Source of the DNA: Utricularia gibba
Taxonomy: Eukaryota; Streptophyta; Magnoliopsida; Lamiales; Lentibulariaceae
DNA: 64,000 bases
Direction of reading: 5' to 3'
Assembly (NCBI GenBank): GCA_002189035.1
Contig: CM007989.1
Coordinates: 186,001-250,000 of the forward strand
Shown: piece by piece, positions 48,095 to 60,820 of the stretch
Layout of the letters: each line of letters opens with the position of its first letter
How positions within the stretch are numbered: the first letter of the stretch is position 1
The notes under the pieces: generated by a model
What the model was told of the DNA's origin: nothing
The model's input: the letters and a program-made list of their open reading frames with translations, nothing else
Database searches by the model: none
Position numbers and translations under genes: made by a program

Positions 48095-51000
48095 CTATGA
48101 ACATGCTGGTGTCCACAGGGATTTTGTGTTCTTTTCCTGATGCTGTATTCTACAGTGATTGTAGACAAGAAGCAGTTTAAATGCACAGTTTGGCATGATT
48201 TTAAACTCAGTCTCCTCACAAAGAAGCAGCATTGTTGGGAGAGTGGGGGAGCCTGTTTCAATGAGTAAGGATCGAGTGCAGTATGATCTTGTCGTGCTCG
48301 AAGATGACGCCAAGCATCGTTCGCCGCTGAAGAATCCCTTCTTGCCTCTGCTGCTGCTGCTAACTTTCCTTCCACTACCATCACCTTCTTCATCCTCCAC
48401 AACTCCAGGAAACTCACTGTTCTGGGGATCTGCACTCTCGTATAAGAGCCTGCGAACCTGCTTGATGGATGGCCTCGCTTGACCTTCTCTCTGTGTACAC
48501 CACTTCACAATCCTCAGCAATGCCTGCAGTTGATCCGCATTGAAGCTTTTACCGAGACTGGGGTCGACAAGCTCCAGTATCCTCGATTCGGGAGCCAGGT
48601 ATTCTCGAGACCATTCAATCAGGTTCTTATTATCCTGTATGGCTTGTCTACCGGTCACGAGCTCAAGTAGAACGACGCCATAGCTATAGATATCACTCTT
48701 TTCTGTGAGTTCTTGTGTTACTACGTATTCTGGGTCCATGTAACCTAAACATGGAGATCCAATGTAAGTTTACAGAAATCAATCAAAGGCTGTCTAAGCT
48801 GAGGTTTCAATAGCTTGAGGTAATGTTGTGACCTGGGGTTCCTCGCACATCTGTGTTTACTGGTTCAAAGCATATGGATCCATCTTTCGATGCATGAGCA
48901 AGACCAAAGTCTGCAACCTGCACCAGAAATGGCAGTTATGCGTTAGATCTGTGTTTTTTCAGCTAATCCCCATTTCTTACCTTCGCAGTGTAGTTTTCGT
49001 CAAGCAGTATATTGCTGGACTTAATGTCTCTGTGGCAGAGAGGAGGGTCGCAATAAAAATGAAGGTATTCCTGGACAACCAAGAAGGAAAAAGAAAAAAA
49101 CATGAGATGTTGTGATTCCACTCTGTCATGAATTCACGAGTCATATAACTCTGGTGGTTACCAGTGCATTTGCTACATCGATAGCGATCTGAATTCTTGT
49201 GCTCCATCTCAGTGGAGTTTTGCTTTGTGCTGAGACATAATCGAAATTTTAAGTGAACTCAAACTTGCTTCAGTGACATGAGTGGAAAAATGGGAAACTG
49301 GTTCTCAAATCCTCTTCCTTAAGATATGAAAATAGGTATGGAAAGATGTACATACAGTGTAGACGATCCCTTAAGCTCCCATTTGCCATGAATTCGTACA
49401 TGAGAAACCTGAAACAGCAGCATTTTCTTCGTAACTTGACCTGAAAGTGCACACCAATTTGGTACAGGAGAAGGATTTTATTCAGAGTTTTGGTTGTTAC
49501 CTCTCATGCTGTTCTATGCAGAAGCCTTTAAGAGCCACAAGATGGCGATGGTGAAGACGGGAAAGGAGCTCCAGTTCTCGGCAAAAATCATCCTCTGCCT
49601 GATCTGAGGCTTTGCTCATCCGTTTCACGGCTGTAACTTGACCATCCCTGAACTCGGCTTTGTACACAATTCCGAAACCCCCTTCTCCAATTACTGTGCT
49701 GAAGTTGTTTGTAGCTTTCTTTACCTCTTTGTAGCTGAATTTTTTGAACATACATGTTGGTCCTTCATGCAATTTGAATACAACAAGACAAGAAAAAGGA
49801 GGTCAGAACACACATTTGCATCTGCATGGTACCAAAAGACTGAATGAAAAAGCTCCTGAATAAACAACAAAATACCATCTTGAAATTTTCTGGCAGGAAG
49901 AGGAACTGGTCCAGTTGAATCTCCCTTACTGATGTTACACTCCCTCAGTTCTCGTTTTTTCCTTCGGATGAGAAGAATCAATACCATAAGAACTGCCATA
50001 CCAAGAACTGTCACAGCAATGCCAATTCCTGGAACTATTGTAAGACGGTATGGATGGTGAGTTTCTGCTATCAGGCGTAGTTGAGATGGGCCTGCAGCAA
50101 CTGGTGGAATCGGAGATGTTTGAGGCGAAAGCAATCCTGAAATTAAAACCAGATCAATACGAAACACTACTAAAGATTGATCCACAAGTCTGCAGTAGCT
50201 AAAACCATGCGTCAGACTATACCCTTTGGTGAGAGGACACCTTGAACCTGAAAAAAACAGCTCCCGATTTCAACAGAAGAACCATAATCAACTTGGCTAG
50301 CAACAGCAGCAAAAGTTGCATCTCTGCAAGTATTCATAGTCACATTGCCAACAGGGCCAAGCAGGCTTCGAAGATACACAATAGCACTATTCATGCACTT
50401 TCGACAAGAATCATCCCCCAAGAATGACACCTTGCAGTTTTCGGCAACATCACTAAAGTTTCTAGACACAACCATTTGCTCCACAGTCTTTCGGCCTTCG
50501 CAATCATATCTTAAAGGTATTTTTGTCCCAAAACCGCAGAAAACCATCGCGTTTCTCGTTACTCCATAAAGCTCAAACTTCCGAGAAATCGAATTCAAGC
50601 AGATATCAGATAACTCTGAGGTGACACCCAAGTCACCTGTCTCATTTGCATAACGTGAAACCGAAATGGCAACGACGGCATTAATATAACGGCAACACTT
50701 AGCTCGATCATCTTTCCCGGAGCAGAGGGAGGCAGCCAGGGTGAAATTGGAATGACTCAAATCCATTGGACAATCTGCGGATACGTGGAAATCAACCAAA
50801 AGATCAACAAAAATTCCATAACAACATCCCCAAAATTTGATAAAGCATCGCCGTAGCTAATTAGAAGCTACAGTGCATCTCGCTGTCAACCAGCAATGAA
50901 ATCCCGTGGTTGTCATCAAACTCAACTACCCAGAAACAGCTCAGAGTATCTGGTTATATGCACGTTCAGACACAAAACAAGCATACCCAGATTCGCAGCA

Positions 51001-51167
51001 AGCAGCTCTTTTTTCAAAATGCAAACACAAAAGACACCCAAACTCAACAATAAAAGCCCATTTTTAGCAACAAGAGAGTAACAAGTAACGCCACCTGCAG
51101 CTGCAGCAGTCATTGGCAAAAAAACCCGCACAGCCAGCAGCATTAGACCAAGCACCACCTCTGCCAT
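48095..51167 (-). CDS. Receptor-like protein kinase (SPARK-type ectodomain; At1g49730-like)
   Basis: Membrane kinase. Exon 1 (51095-51167) encodes the signal peptide [19 protein letters not shown]. The next exon starts at 50774 with [13 protein letters not shown] and carries a cysteine-rich ectodomain ([29 protein letters not shown]) of the SPARK type. A transmembrane helix follows ([23 protein letters not shown] region, about 49970-50040). The kinase is complete: GEGGFG and AVKRM (about 49620-49690), HRDIKSSN (about 49030), DFGLA, and [22 protein letters not shown] (about 48720), so an active RD kinase is likely. The kinase ends at RRLLYES. The tail includes the family's [18 protein letters not shown] and then about 45 further residues not typical of the family before the stop at 48095. 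Ligand unknown. Confidence 0.88.
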
Positions 51168-51916
51168 CGGCTGAGCAACGAAACCCACATGGGGTTGTCA
51201 CCGTAAGCTTGGGGTCATTAGCATTTATCAGCGCGCCGAGCAAGAAGCAATAATACAAAGAAATGAGGTTGGAGGAGTAGGGGCTCAGGCTGTCTGCTGT
51301 CTCAGGTTCTTCCAAGAAGAAGTGAAGTGGGGATTGTGTTGACTACGTGGTCTCACTCTTAATCCAAAAACCTAATTAATACATAGCCTATGTGAATAAT
51401 TTTGCTTTAATGATTTATTTGAATCAAATTAATATTATTTTTTAATAGAAAAATAGTTGCTGCTGCTTTAGAATAATATTTCTTGGTTTGTAAATCTGGA
51501 AAATTGAGTATTTATTTCTTTTGGAAGGCTATAAATAGAATTACCTAAATTGATAAAGTTTCAATTAGTTCCCTGAATACGTCAACATCTTTTTTTAAAT
51601 TTGAATTAATTAAAAACCGGTTGAAGAAAATCTAATTTAAATTGATTTGTAAAATATTACGCGTATAAATCGAGAGCGTGACGAGAAACATTTTTGAAAA
51701 AAACGCAAATATCTCGTGTAACCGCGCGCGTACTCGACAGGCCTCATTCTAGAAAAAGCAAGACATCGCCGACGGAGGCGCGCGCGTGAGCAAGAGAAAG
51801 ATTTCGGATTCGCCTTCTTCGTCTTGATCGCGCTTCCGTTTCAGGAGCTATTCACAGTTTCTGGTTGTGTTCATTGTAGTTGTTGAGACCTCTTTTCGCA
51901 CTGTGTAGTTGTTAAG
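51168..51916. other. Divergent promoter of the receptor-like kinase and the PLC-X gene
   Basis: 749 bp. The left half is AT-rich; from about 51710 it carries a run of CpG (CGCGCGCG-type) motifs and a CT-rich probable 5'UTR of the PLC-X gene. An upstream ATG frame for the kinase (from 51315) was not preferred because the hydrophobic signal starts at 51167. Confidence 0.6.
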
Positions 51917-54356
51917 ATGTTTACTAGGCGATACCTTATTTACGGTGAAATTTGGATTCCGGTGCTGTTTTGGGCTATATTTCTGTGTGGTTTTTCTACG
52001 GCTTGGAAGGTTCGGTGTGTTTTACCTGCATAGACTTATTGTTTGTATTTGCTGAGATATCGTGTTTTTGCTCCTCCAATGGCGGTTACCTAATATTTTC
52101 AATGGAGACAGGAGGGATCCACGTGCGTCGTCAACGGTAACTGCGACAATGGATTGCATTGCGAAACCTGCGTGGCCAACGGAAATGTTAGGCCGCGATG
52201 CACTCGGATTCAGCCCGTACAGCCTATATCTAAGGTTTGTGCAAAAAACACGTACGTTCTCTGTAATTTCAGTTGAATTTATGGAATCCTGGAATTGTAG
52301 GTGAGAGGACTACCGCTCAACCGGTATTCATGGCTAACTACTCACAACGCCTTTGCAAGATTGGGGGAGACATCAGCCACCGGAAGCGTGATTTTGGCGC
52401 CACCAAACCAGCAAGATTCCGTTACTTCCCAACTAAACGTGAACTCTTCAGTTCTCTATTACCTATACGCATCTTACATCATGCTTTAAAACATATGGCT
52501 GTCGCGAAGATTGTGGGACCGGGGTAGTTGGAGACGTGCTTGCTGTAATCATCTATTCGTGAATCATGAGTAAACTAATAGCTAGTGCTTCCTTTTGATT
52601 TTATCTTTGCTGACGTCATTAGTTTGTGCTTGAAGAGTTTCTGGATGCTTGTGTTTTGTTTTCTTGGTTTCTGTTGTGCGCTGTTACAATTACACTTGAT
52701 CTCCTGATGATGTTGGTATTGTGAGTTGCAGAATGGAGTGAGAGGGTTGATGCTTGACATGTACGATTTCCTTGGTGATATATGGCTGTGTCACTCGTTC
52801 GGCGGAAACTGCTATAACTACACAGCATTTGTAAGTATGCAATCAGAAACCACCATTTACCCAAGACAGCGGCCTTGATTATTTCGCGTTGCATTATGAC
52901 TGGATATTATTATTCTTTTGTTTATGGTATAGCTTTCATGACTTTGAATCACAGTATATGATTTACCTGTAGACTCTTTGTTGCAGCAACCTGCCATACG
53001 TGTTTTGGAAGAGATTCAAGTATTTCTTGAGGCCAATCCTTCGGAGATCATCACCATTATCATAGAAGATTATGTCACTTCCCCAAGAGGCCTGTCTAAT
53101 GTTTTTAATGCATCTGGTTTAATGAAGTTCTGGTTCCCGGTATCCCAAATGCCACAAAATGGTGCTGACTGGCCAACCGTCGATGAAATGATCAACCAGA
53201 ACCACCGTCTGCTTGTGTTCACCTCTAAAGCTTCAAAGGAATCCTCCGAAGGCATTGCCTATCAATGGAAATACATGGTTGAAAATCAATGTAAGCCTTC
53301 TTAGTCTTTTTCAAAGTTCTGGTCTTGAACACTTATTTATCATGAGCATTCTATTTCTTCTTACCAAATTTTGAAATCTTAAGTCACCATCTTGTGGTTG
53401 GATTTCCACCGATGTAAATATTTGCGTCGTGTATCTGTCTAGTTCCAGGTTCATGAAGATGGTATTAGTGTACTCTCTGCGCCATTTTTTCTATTCAGGG
53501 TTTTCCTCGTTGTGCGGTTTGGTAGAAAAGCACTGAACCACAAAATGGAGTACTATTCATGTTTTTATCACGATCTTAAATGACTCCATTTTTCGCAGAC
53601 GGCAATGGCGGAATGATAGCTGGGTCATGCCCGAACCGATCAGAATCATCCGCAATGAACACACAATCAAGATCTCTTGTGCTGATGAACTATTTCCCCA
53701 GTACCCCTGATCCGGTGACAGCATGCAAGGACAATTCAGCCCCTCTAGCCGCCATGTTGGACGTATGCTATCACGCATCTGGTCAAAGATGGCCCAACTT
53801 CATCGCCGTTGATTTCTACAGGGTAAAGAAACACCATTCCTGCAAGGAAGAGCGATAGTTGCGTTCATGCATGAATGTTGTATGTTTTCATGTATGTTCT
53901 CCGCAGAGAAGTGATGGGGGAGGTGCCCCTGCTGTTGTGGACAAGGCCAATGCCGAATTACTGTGTGGTTGCACTTCTCTATCACGCTGCACGGTAAAGT
54001 CGTTACTTGTTTTCTACTTAATGGTTAGTAGGCGTAAATATACTTTGAACCAGACAGCTCATGGCGTTCTGCCGAATTTGATTGATGTGTGAGATTGGGT
54101 TGTTATATTATTTAATCAATCCAGCAATAAAATTTTAGAAACTGGCCTATTGAAAGCAGGATGCTTAAAATGGTGTATTTGTTAACAATTGAAGTCGTTG
54201 CAGGAGGGTACACCATTTGGGAGCTGCGAGCAGCATACGTTGGAAATTACACCCGCTGGTGCGCCCAATATCGGTTCCAGAGCTGGGATGATTAGCGAGG
54301 CAACGCAATTCAAGTTGATGCTCGCTCTTGGTCTCTTAGTAATCTTGGGATACTAA
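51917..54356 (+). CDS. PI-PLC X-domain-containing protein, likely GPI-anchored
   Basis: Plant PLC-like phosphodiesterase-superfamily protein (At1g49740/At3g19310 type). Exon 1 (51917-52009) gives a signal-anchor-like start MFTRRYLIYGEIWIPVLFWA. Exon 2 (from 52112) is a cysteine-rich segment (CVVNGNCDNGLHCETC). Then NRYSWLTTHNAFA carries the first catalytic-type His, followed by NGVRGLMLDMYDF and CHSFGG with the second His, EANPSEIITIIIEDYV, VSQMPQNGADWPT, and a C-terminal CGCTSLSRC segment. The protein ends with a hydrophobic stretch LMLALGLLVILGY, which with the preceding polar region fits a GPI-attachment signal, so a cell-surface protein is likely. The X domain stands alone, with no Y, C2 or EF-hand part, as in bacterial PI-PLCs. 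Substrate not established. All exons join in frame. Confidence 0.9.
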
Positions 54357-56270
54357 GGTACCATTACTTCTCATTATTTGTGAATGTGATTATTTCTTTT
54401 AAGTTTCAAAAGAAAAATAGAAAGACCAGAAAATGGTTGGGTGAGATGGGATGGATCACCTTTACCAATATTTCTGAAGAAATGCTTTTTATTTTGTCAA
54501 ATTGTATTTAAAAAATACGTGTACGATTTCCATGGTTTTGATGTTGTATGCGTATATAATTCTTGACCTAGATCTTTGGGTTTGCTATGATGAACATCTT
54601 TGAATACTTGTGCAGGCTCTCTGTTTTGCATGTTTTATATCATTGAATAAAAAAAAAGTGAGGGTGTTGATTCATCGTAAACTTAATATCAATTATCTTT
54701 AATTGAAATTACGTGATTGGATCTGGTATTAAACCCTCTGCCAGAAAAGCAGAATATAAAGTGAAACCCAACTCTATAGATGGGGATCTTTTTTTTTTTA
54801 ATGACAAGACGTTAGAGGTGGGATCTGGTATTAATATAAGATTAACTGGAGCCTGTTTTATTTGGCATGGTTTATACCTCATTTGGTGTTGTTATTAACA
54901 ATTAATTAGTTGAAGCCCAGTAAACGGCGCGATTCATTGGAACAGATGTTCATATTATTGCTCACCACACGATTGATTCATTGGATATCAAATGCAAACT
55001 GCACTTCAAACAACTACTAGCAGAAGACCAGCATGACTGTCGATATTTATCGAGTCCCAAAACACTCCCCTACCAAACATACCGCATGATTAAAAGAAGG
55101 GCCCGGTGCAATTTAATTCAGGATAGGGATTCACTGGGTTGCCGGTTCCTAGTTCCATTATGATGCAATTGAAATTGCAGAAAATGCGAGAATTTACCTG
55201 GACCACAAAGCATCAGGAAGCATAATTGTCCCTGTAAAAGCTCGACCTAGTCACCCTCAACCAAGGCATGCTTCACTGAGGATTTGAGACCTCGCATGCT
55301 GGTGCCCACAGAAGCCACGTTTTTGGATAGGCCTTTAATTATAGACAGCTTTGCTTCTCCCACATAGAACTACAAAAAATTAAAGGATAAATCATCAATT
55401 TGCTGAAAGATGCCCACATCCCAAAAAAAGAGATAATTGTACAGTGAAGAAGAAACTTGAACCAGAAATTACTATTATTTGCGACTTTTCCTAGTGGATT
55501 TGCATGCTGATAATAATTCAACAGTCACAGGTTTGTATGCTCAAAAACAGATAATCAACAGTCAAAGGTTCAAGCAACGGCATAACGCATGATAGAACTC
55601 TAATAAAGGAGGCACTAAATCTAGTCGAATTCTGGTATAACGACTCTATCGAATGTAGCAGTGAATATTACACTCCTGATTGGGATGTTAGGTATCCACC
55701 ATTACCTAAAAGAAATGCAATGCAAAGCATTAACGAAAAGAAATAGTATAAGTACCACGAAATTACCCCAAGATGCTAACTGAGAATGAGGACCATTCGA
55801 TTTATCTCGAGATATGTGAACCTGAGAGAAAGAGGCTCTCCAATCGCCAGCCATTTCCTCAAAAGAGGATCCCCACCTCACTTCTTTGACCAAGAATACC
55901 ATTTTAACAAACCAGCAAGCTGCCCAGTAAAATGAAAAGAAGGTTGTACCCTTAACTATGGTTAATACTCAACCATTCCCTGGAGTTAGGTAACCGCACG
56001 TGTGTACCATGAAATATTTAGGACTCTCCCGGCGTACAGATCCATTAGCTTGAAAATCAGAGAAATATCACTCTGTTTTCATTTTGTGTAACTTTTCTCT
56101 CGCTCAAAAAAAAAAAAAAAAAAAGTGAAAGCAAACCCTTTCCACTGTTCAAATTCCTTCTCATATTCTCCTCTCCCGTGTTCCCTCCCTTTCGCCTCAT
56201 TTCGTTTTACAGACAAGTCGATAAGCACAAACATACCTGGGAGTTTAGAGTCGCTTGATGTCTTATGCAG
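54357..56270. other. Intergenic region, no gene seen
   Basis: 1.9 kb between PLC-X and the U-box pseudogene. A 13-bp word GGATCTGGTATTA occurs at about 54719 and 54822. A poly(A) run sits at about 56105-56124. Short ORFs have no resemblance to known families. Confidence 0.6.
56105..56124. repeat. Poly(A) tract
   Basis: About 20 A in a row, 150 bp before the U-box pseudogene remnant. Simple repeat; not positioned as a retrogene tail. Confidence 0.85.
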
Positions 56271-57562
56271 ATCCCACACCATTTCTCCTGCCTGATTTCC
56301 CAGTGACCGTTTGTACGGTCAAACGTACGACCGTTCGAGGATAGAATCGTGGGTGGCTGCCGGGAACACAACATGCCCGGTGACCAGAATGCCGCTCACA
56401 GACTTCACCCCGATTTCAAACTACACTCTCCAAAGGCTTATTCAATTGACTGGTGCTTCTCGAAACATTCTTTCGGAATCGAGCATACCCACTCCAACAC
56501 AACCGCCGGATCCGATTTTCGTCGGGAATCTGCTCAATCAATTGCCATCAACTTCTATATCCTTCAACGTCAAGGTTTTGGCGCTGAGAAGGCTTAAAGG
56601 ATTATGGCACGATTCGGAGAAGAATCGAAATCTTGTTGCGGCATATTATGCACAGCAGATTCTGCTCTCTCTCCTATTCGGTGGCATCGGGTTTCAACCA
56701 TCAGAGGTACACATCGAATCCCCAAGAATCGAAATCTTGTTGCGGCATTTTATGCACAGCAGATTCTGCTATCTCTCCTATTCGGTGACATCGGGTTTCA
56801 ACCATCGGAGGTACACATCGAATCCCCAGCTATACTGCCGATGTTCGCTTTTTCAGAAACAGATTGCCTCTACGTCGGCTCCAATCTTGACAGAGTAAGG
56901 TATTTAGTGAATCTGCTATCTCACTCATCAATTAACATCCGAGTCCTCTCAGCGGCGGTGATGGAAATGGTTGCGGCGCGGATAAGATCGCCAGAGTTGC
57001 GCGGCCAGATAAGTAGCATCGATGGTTTGTTTGAAGGCATAATCGGAATTCTAAACTATCCGTTGTCTCATCCCGGGGCGCTGAAAGTCGGAATCAGAGC
57101 ATTGTTTGCCCTATCTCTTGTGAAGCAGCATGCTTACTCGCGGTTGCCGCCGGTGCTGTGGAACCGTTGATCGATCGTCTCCCTGCGCTTGAAAGATGTG
57201 ACGCCGAGAGAGCTCTGGCGACGGTGGAGCTGCTCTCCCGGATACCTTCCGGTTGTTCGGCGTTCTCTTCCCACGCGCCGACGGTTCCGCTGCTTGTGAA
57301 AATCATACGCAAGGTCTCAGATTGAACCACCGAATACGCCGCCGGCGCTCTTTTATCGGTATGCTCCGCTTCCGAGAGAGCTGAGTCCGAGGCGGTTACC
57401 GCCAGCGCTATGACTCAGCTATTGTTACTGATTCAAAGCGATTGCACAGAACGAGCGAAGCGAAAGGCGCAAATGCTGCTGAAGTTGCTGCGGAACTCGT
57501 GGTCGAATGACATCATCGCCGTTACGGATGATTTCACCGGAAGCAACATCCTTCCGTTTTGA
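56271..57562 (+). pseudogene. U-box ubiquitin ligase pseudogene (PUB25/PUB26-like)
   Basis: Remnant of an intronless plant U-box/ARM-repeat E3 ligase. Recognisable in order: a damaged U-box start (IPHHFSC, 56271), VTVCT, GQTYDRSRIESWVAAGNTTCPVT (56317-56388), NYTLQRLIQ, ALRRLKGLWHDSEKNRNLVAA, ARM-like helices (FEGIIGILNYPLSHPGALKVGIRALFAL), GAVEPLIDRLPALERCDAERALATVELL, and the family tail QSDCTERAKRKAQMLLKLLRNSW. Lesions: several residues missing between SC and VTVCT; a 1-nt loss at about 56317; a 104-bp tandem duplication (not a multiple of 3); a frame change near 57131-57145; a TGA inside SD-TEYAAGALL (57323-57325). No intact frame exists. Arabidopsis PUB26 (At1g49780) lies next to ZHOUPI (At1g49770), as here. 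Confidence 0.9.
56621..56828 (+). repeat. 104-bp tandem duplication inside the U-box pseudogene
   Basis: Copy 1 is 56621-56724 and copy 2 is 56725-56828, each starting AGAATCGAAATC and ending near CATCGAATCCCC. They differ by about four substitutions. The unit length shifts the reading frame. Confidence 0.95.
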
Positions 57563-57862
57563 AAATTTTTCGCTTTCCAATTTCTCCCACTTTTTCCCCA
57601 ACTCACAGAGGAGAAATCTTCTCGAAAAGATTTGAAAAAAATAAAATAAAAGACTAATTACTTGGTGTATCATCTATTTATTCTAATTTTCAGTAGCCAC
57701 GGAAACCCGATGGCGGTGGATTTCAAATTTAAAATCCTCCATCCCCTTATTGGGCTTCACTATACCTATAGCCCAGGCTCAAGCCCACGGCTACATTTCC
57801 ATGAGCTTTTTTTTAACGAGGTTTCAGTAATGTGCCCCGCCCCTTCCACGGGGAAAAGAAAA

Positions 57863-58705
57863 TTAAGGATTGACCCAAAGAATTATCTCTGCAGCTGCCT
57901 GCTTGTATACTTGCTCCACAGCAGAGGGCTGTTGCTGGAACTGCTCGATATCTCCATTCACCTGCAATTTGAACCCAAAGTAGTGTCACAATCTTAGACA
58001 ATGAATGACACAAGAAAGAAATGTCTGCTCACACGGGCATGGATGGCGATCATGGAGGGTCCGTAATCCGAAGACACCTGAGCAGAAACAACTTCTATGT
58101 TATGCTTCTCCATCACAAAACAAATGGCTGTCAGCAGCCCGGGCCTCTTCAGGCTGCAGATACTAAACTGCGCCTCCTTCCCGCAAATGCTTAGTATCAC
58201 ATTCGCCGATGTCCATGTCTTGAAGACGGCGGGAGCATGGAAATCCAATCCCCGGAACGACGACATCGAATCATGATTCGGGTTCGGGTTAGAACCCGAC
58301 TGTGCAACGACGGATCTCGATGCATTTCTAGCGACCATGGAGCGGAGTCTCAGTTCCTCGACGACGTTTTGCAGCTTCTTCACGTACTTGACTGTTTCAT
58401 CGACTATCGTCGATTTGTCCGCCTGAGAGCAAATATCAGTGAACAAGGAAAAAAAGGGATAATTTGCAATGATGCGTATAATAACAATAGTGTTGTTTGT
58501 TTACTTTGGGGGGGATGTGAGGGAGTAAGGAATGAAGATTCGTGAACATGTCCTTCATCTTCTTCCTCCTCTCCCTCTCCGTCCAAATATGCACTTCATG
58601 GTCCTCGGATTCCTCATCTCCGCCGCCTTCGTTCTTCGCGGCGGCGGGTCTCCTTTTCATCGGCTTCCCCGCGCTCAGCATGACTCCGCAGGGGGTATCA
58701 TCCAT
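57863..58705 (-). CDS. ZOU: ZHOUPI/RGE1-type bHLH transcription factor
   Basis: bHLH factor of the ZHOUPI (bHLH95) type, which in Arabidopsis controls endosperm breakdown and embryo cuticle formation. Three exons total 690 nt (229 aa): 58505-58705, 58033-58422 and 57863-57961. The basic region [12 protein letters not shown] (residues 39-50) keeps the His-Glu-Arg DNA contacts; helix 1 is [16 protein letters not shown]; the intron falls in the loop; helix 2 is [26 protein letters not shown]-terminal ACT-like region follows ([27 protein letters not shown]). The last exon, [19 protein letters not shown], fits the family. I chose MDDTPCGV (58705) over an in-frame upstream Met at 58765 because it lies closest to the conserved part. 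Endosperm-specific expression is inferred from the family. Confidence 0.9.
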
Positions 58706-60820
58706 CTTCGCCCCTAGGACACAGAACTTTACACATATGTTTATATAGCGGCGGTTGATGAGCACGAATTTCGGTTATTATTTATAATATCTGATTTTCA
58801 TCAAGGAAGGGACAAAAACTGTGCGTGGGTGGAATCGTTGGGAGCGTCAGAACAGGAAACCAAACTGTAATGATGAGCAGGGGATGCGGTTACTACTCGA
58901 AGACAAAACGTTAGCCGAACCCACTCCAACTTTTCTGTTTAATAGTGCCAGAAGAAGAAAAAAAGGACAGCTTCTGAATACAATGGCGTAGATTCGTCTT
59001 TCGTCTTTTTCGATTAAATTGCATTGTTTGAATTGCTTAAATTTGAAATCATTGTTTCCGGAATCCATTAAACCAGTTGAAGTCAAGCATCCGATGCAGG
59101 AGAAGCAAAAATAGAATGAAGGCCCGGCCCAATAAGGATGAAGAACGTTAGATGAATAATATTATGGACATTAGTATTTTCTAATATTATATAAGTTCTA
59201 CGTAAATTCATAAAGTTTTGATATCTAAAATATATAGTATCATACAAAAAAAGTATGTATCGTTACATCACCACAAAATATATAAGAAAATTACATATCT
59301 TGTTTGATTATTTTTTAAAAAATTATACTTTGTATATGAACTTATATTTTTGTTTTGTATTTAAATAGGTACCTTTATTTTGTTACATTTTTATGAAAAT
59401 TGTAACAATAAATTTTGAATTAGTATAAAATAAAAATGAATATAAAAATCAATGAATTTTTATCCGTTCAAATATGTAACTTATTTTATGTTGAAATCAC
59501 GTTATTCGAATGAAAAAATAAACTAAATAATAATACATAATTAAATATAAGTTTTCTTTTTTTTCAAAATATAAATTTTTTGAAGTAAAAATCAAATTAA
59601 ATGGATTAGTTTTCTTATCTTTATTGAAGGATGAGTAAATTTGTAAGAGTTATGAGATAATAAAAAAGACGAGAGACGAGACTTGGGGTCATTTATAAAA
59701 ATGTCCATCCCCCTGTATATCTTACACACTAAAAATAAATTTTTATATATATAATAACCAATTTTATCACATACAAAAAATGCAATTGCCATTTTTCTAA
59801 TACCCCATCTCCTCTCTAAGGTAGTAGACTTCTGACAAGCACGGTGATACAGCAGTAACTCCCTTCAAACGTGGGCACGTGGGCTGTTCTGATTGGAGTG
59901 GTCATGAACCTCCACATCATCCTCCTCCGACAACGCCAGTTTTTTTTGTCCTTTCATACACCGAGAGTAAATGAGTCAAATACCTCACATTTTTTAATTA
60001 ATTTGTGATTTACGTTACTTTTGTCAGCATTTTATAAATTACCACAAAAATTAAATATTCTTTACATTTTACTTTAACTTTATAATTTTCGTATTTATTA
60101 TATTTTTAATAAAATCGATGTCTTCACGTTTATTTTCATTTCAGATTTTTTTACTCGACTTTGAACAAATAATTCTCATTTATTTAATGATAAATTAAAT
60201 ATTTTATTTATTATTATTTTTATTTATATAACAATCAATTTGATTTTATATTGAACATAAAATAAAACTAAAATTCAATTATGCATGATTTTTTATTCAA
60301 TTTTTACTTAATTACATTTTATTAAATTGATTTTTTTACTTTTTTGAAATTTAAAATATATTTAATTTTAATGTAAATAAAACATAGCTTTGAAATAAAA
60401 TATTTATTTATCTTATATAATAATTTTTATTGATATACAACATGTATTAACAATAAAATTTGTTATATAGTCTATTTTTTATATTTCATATTTTTCATGA
60501 AATCTATTTTATTTTTTATCATTAATGTAATATGAAAAAAATTGACAAAATAATATATCAGATTTTATTATTTTGATAATTATATTTTGCAATCTTTTTA
60601 AAAAGGAAAATAAATATACTATTTGATAAAGTTATTTTATTTATTTTTGATAAAATATAAAGTGCAAATAATTTTGATTAGTAAGGTAAAATGAAAAGAA
60701 ACTGTGTTAGTATGATAAAATACAAATGTAATACGTCTGACACCGAAAATGTGGACGGAGCCCACCGTGTCGTTCGATTGGCAACATTCAAACTACCACG
60801 ACCATAAAATGAAAAGCTTC
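58706..60820. other. Long AT-rich intergenic region
   Basis: About 2.1 kb. From about 59150 to 60740 it is extremely AT-rich with scattered poly(T) and poly(A) runs and no open frame with family character. No transposon ends or target duplications were recognised. The right end is the CCoAOMT promoter. Confidence 0.7.

Noticed and set aside
50922-51315. Longer start for the receptor-like kinase (Met at 51315 or 51188)
   Set aside because: The hydrophobic signal peptide begins at 51167; the 51315 frame is different and reads through the donor site without a signal.
56105-56124. Poly(A) as evidence that the U-box pseudogene is a retrocopy
   Set aside because: It lies upstream on the coding strand, and PUB25/26-type genes are normally intronless, so lack of introns says nothing.
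59150-60740. Possible transposon in the long AT-rich stretch
   Set aside because: No terminal repeats, target duplication or transposase-like frame found; composition alone is not enough.
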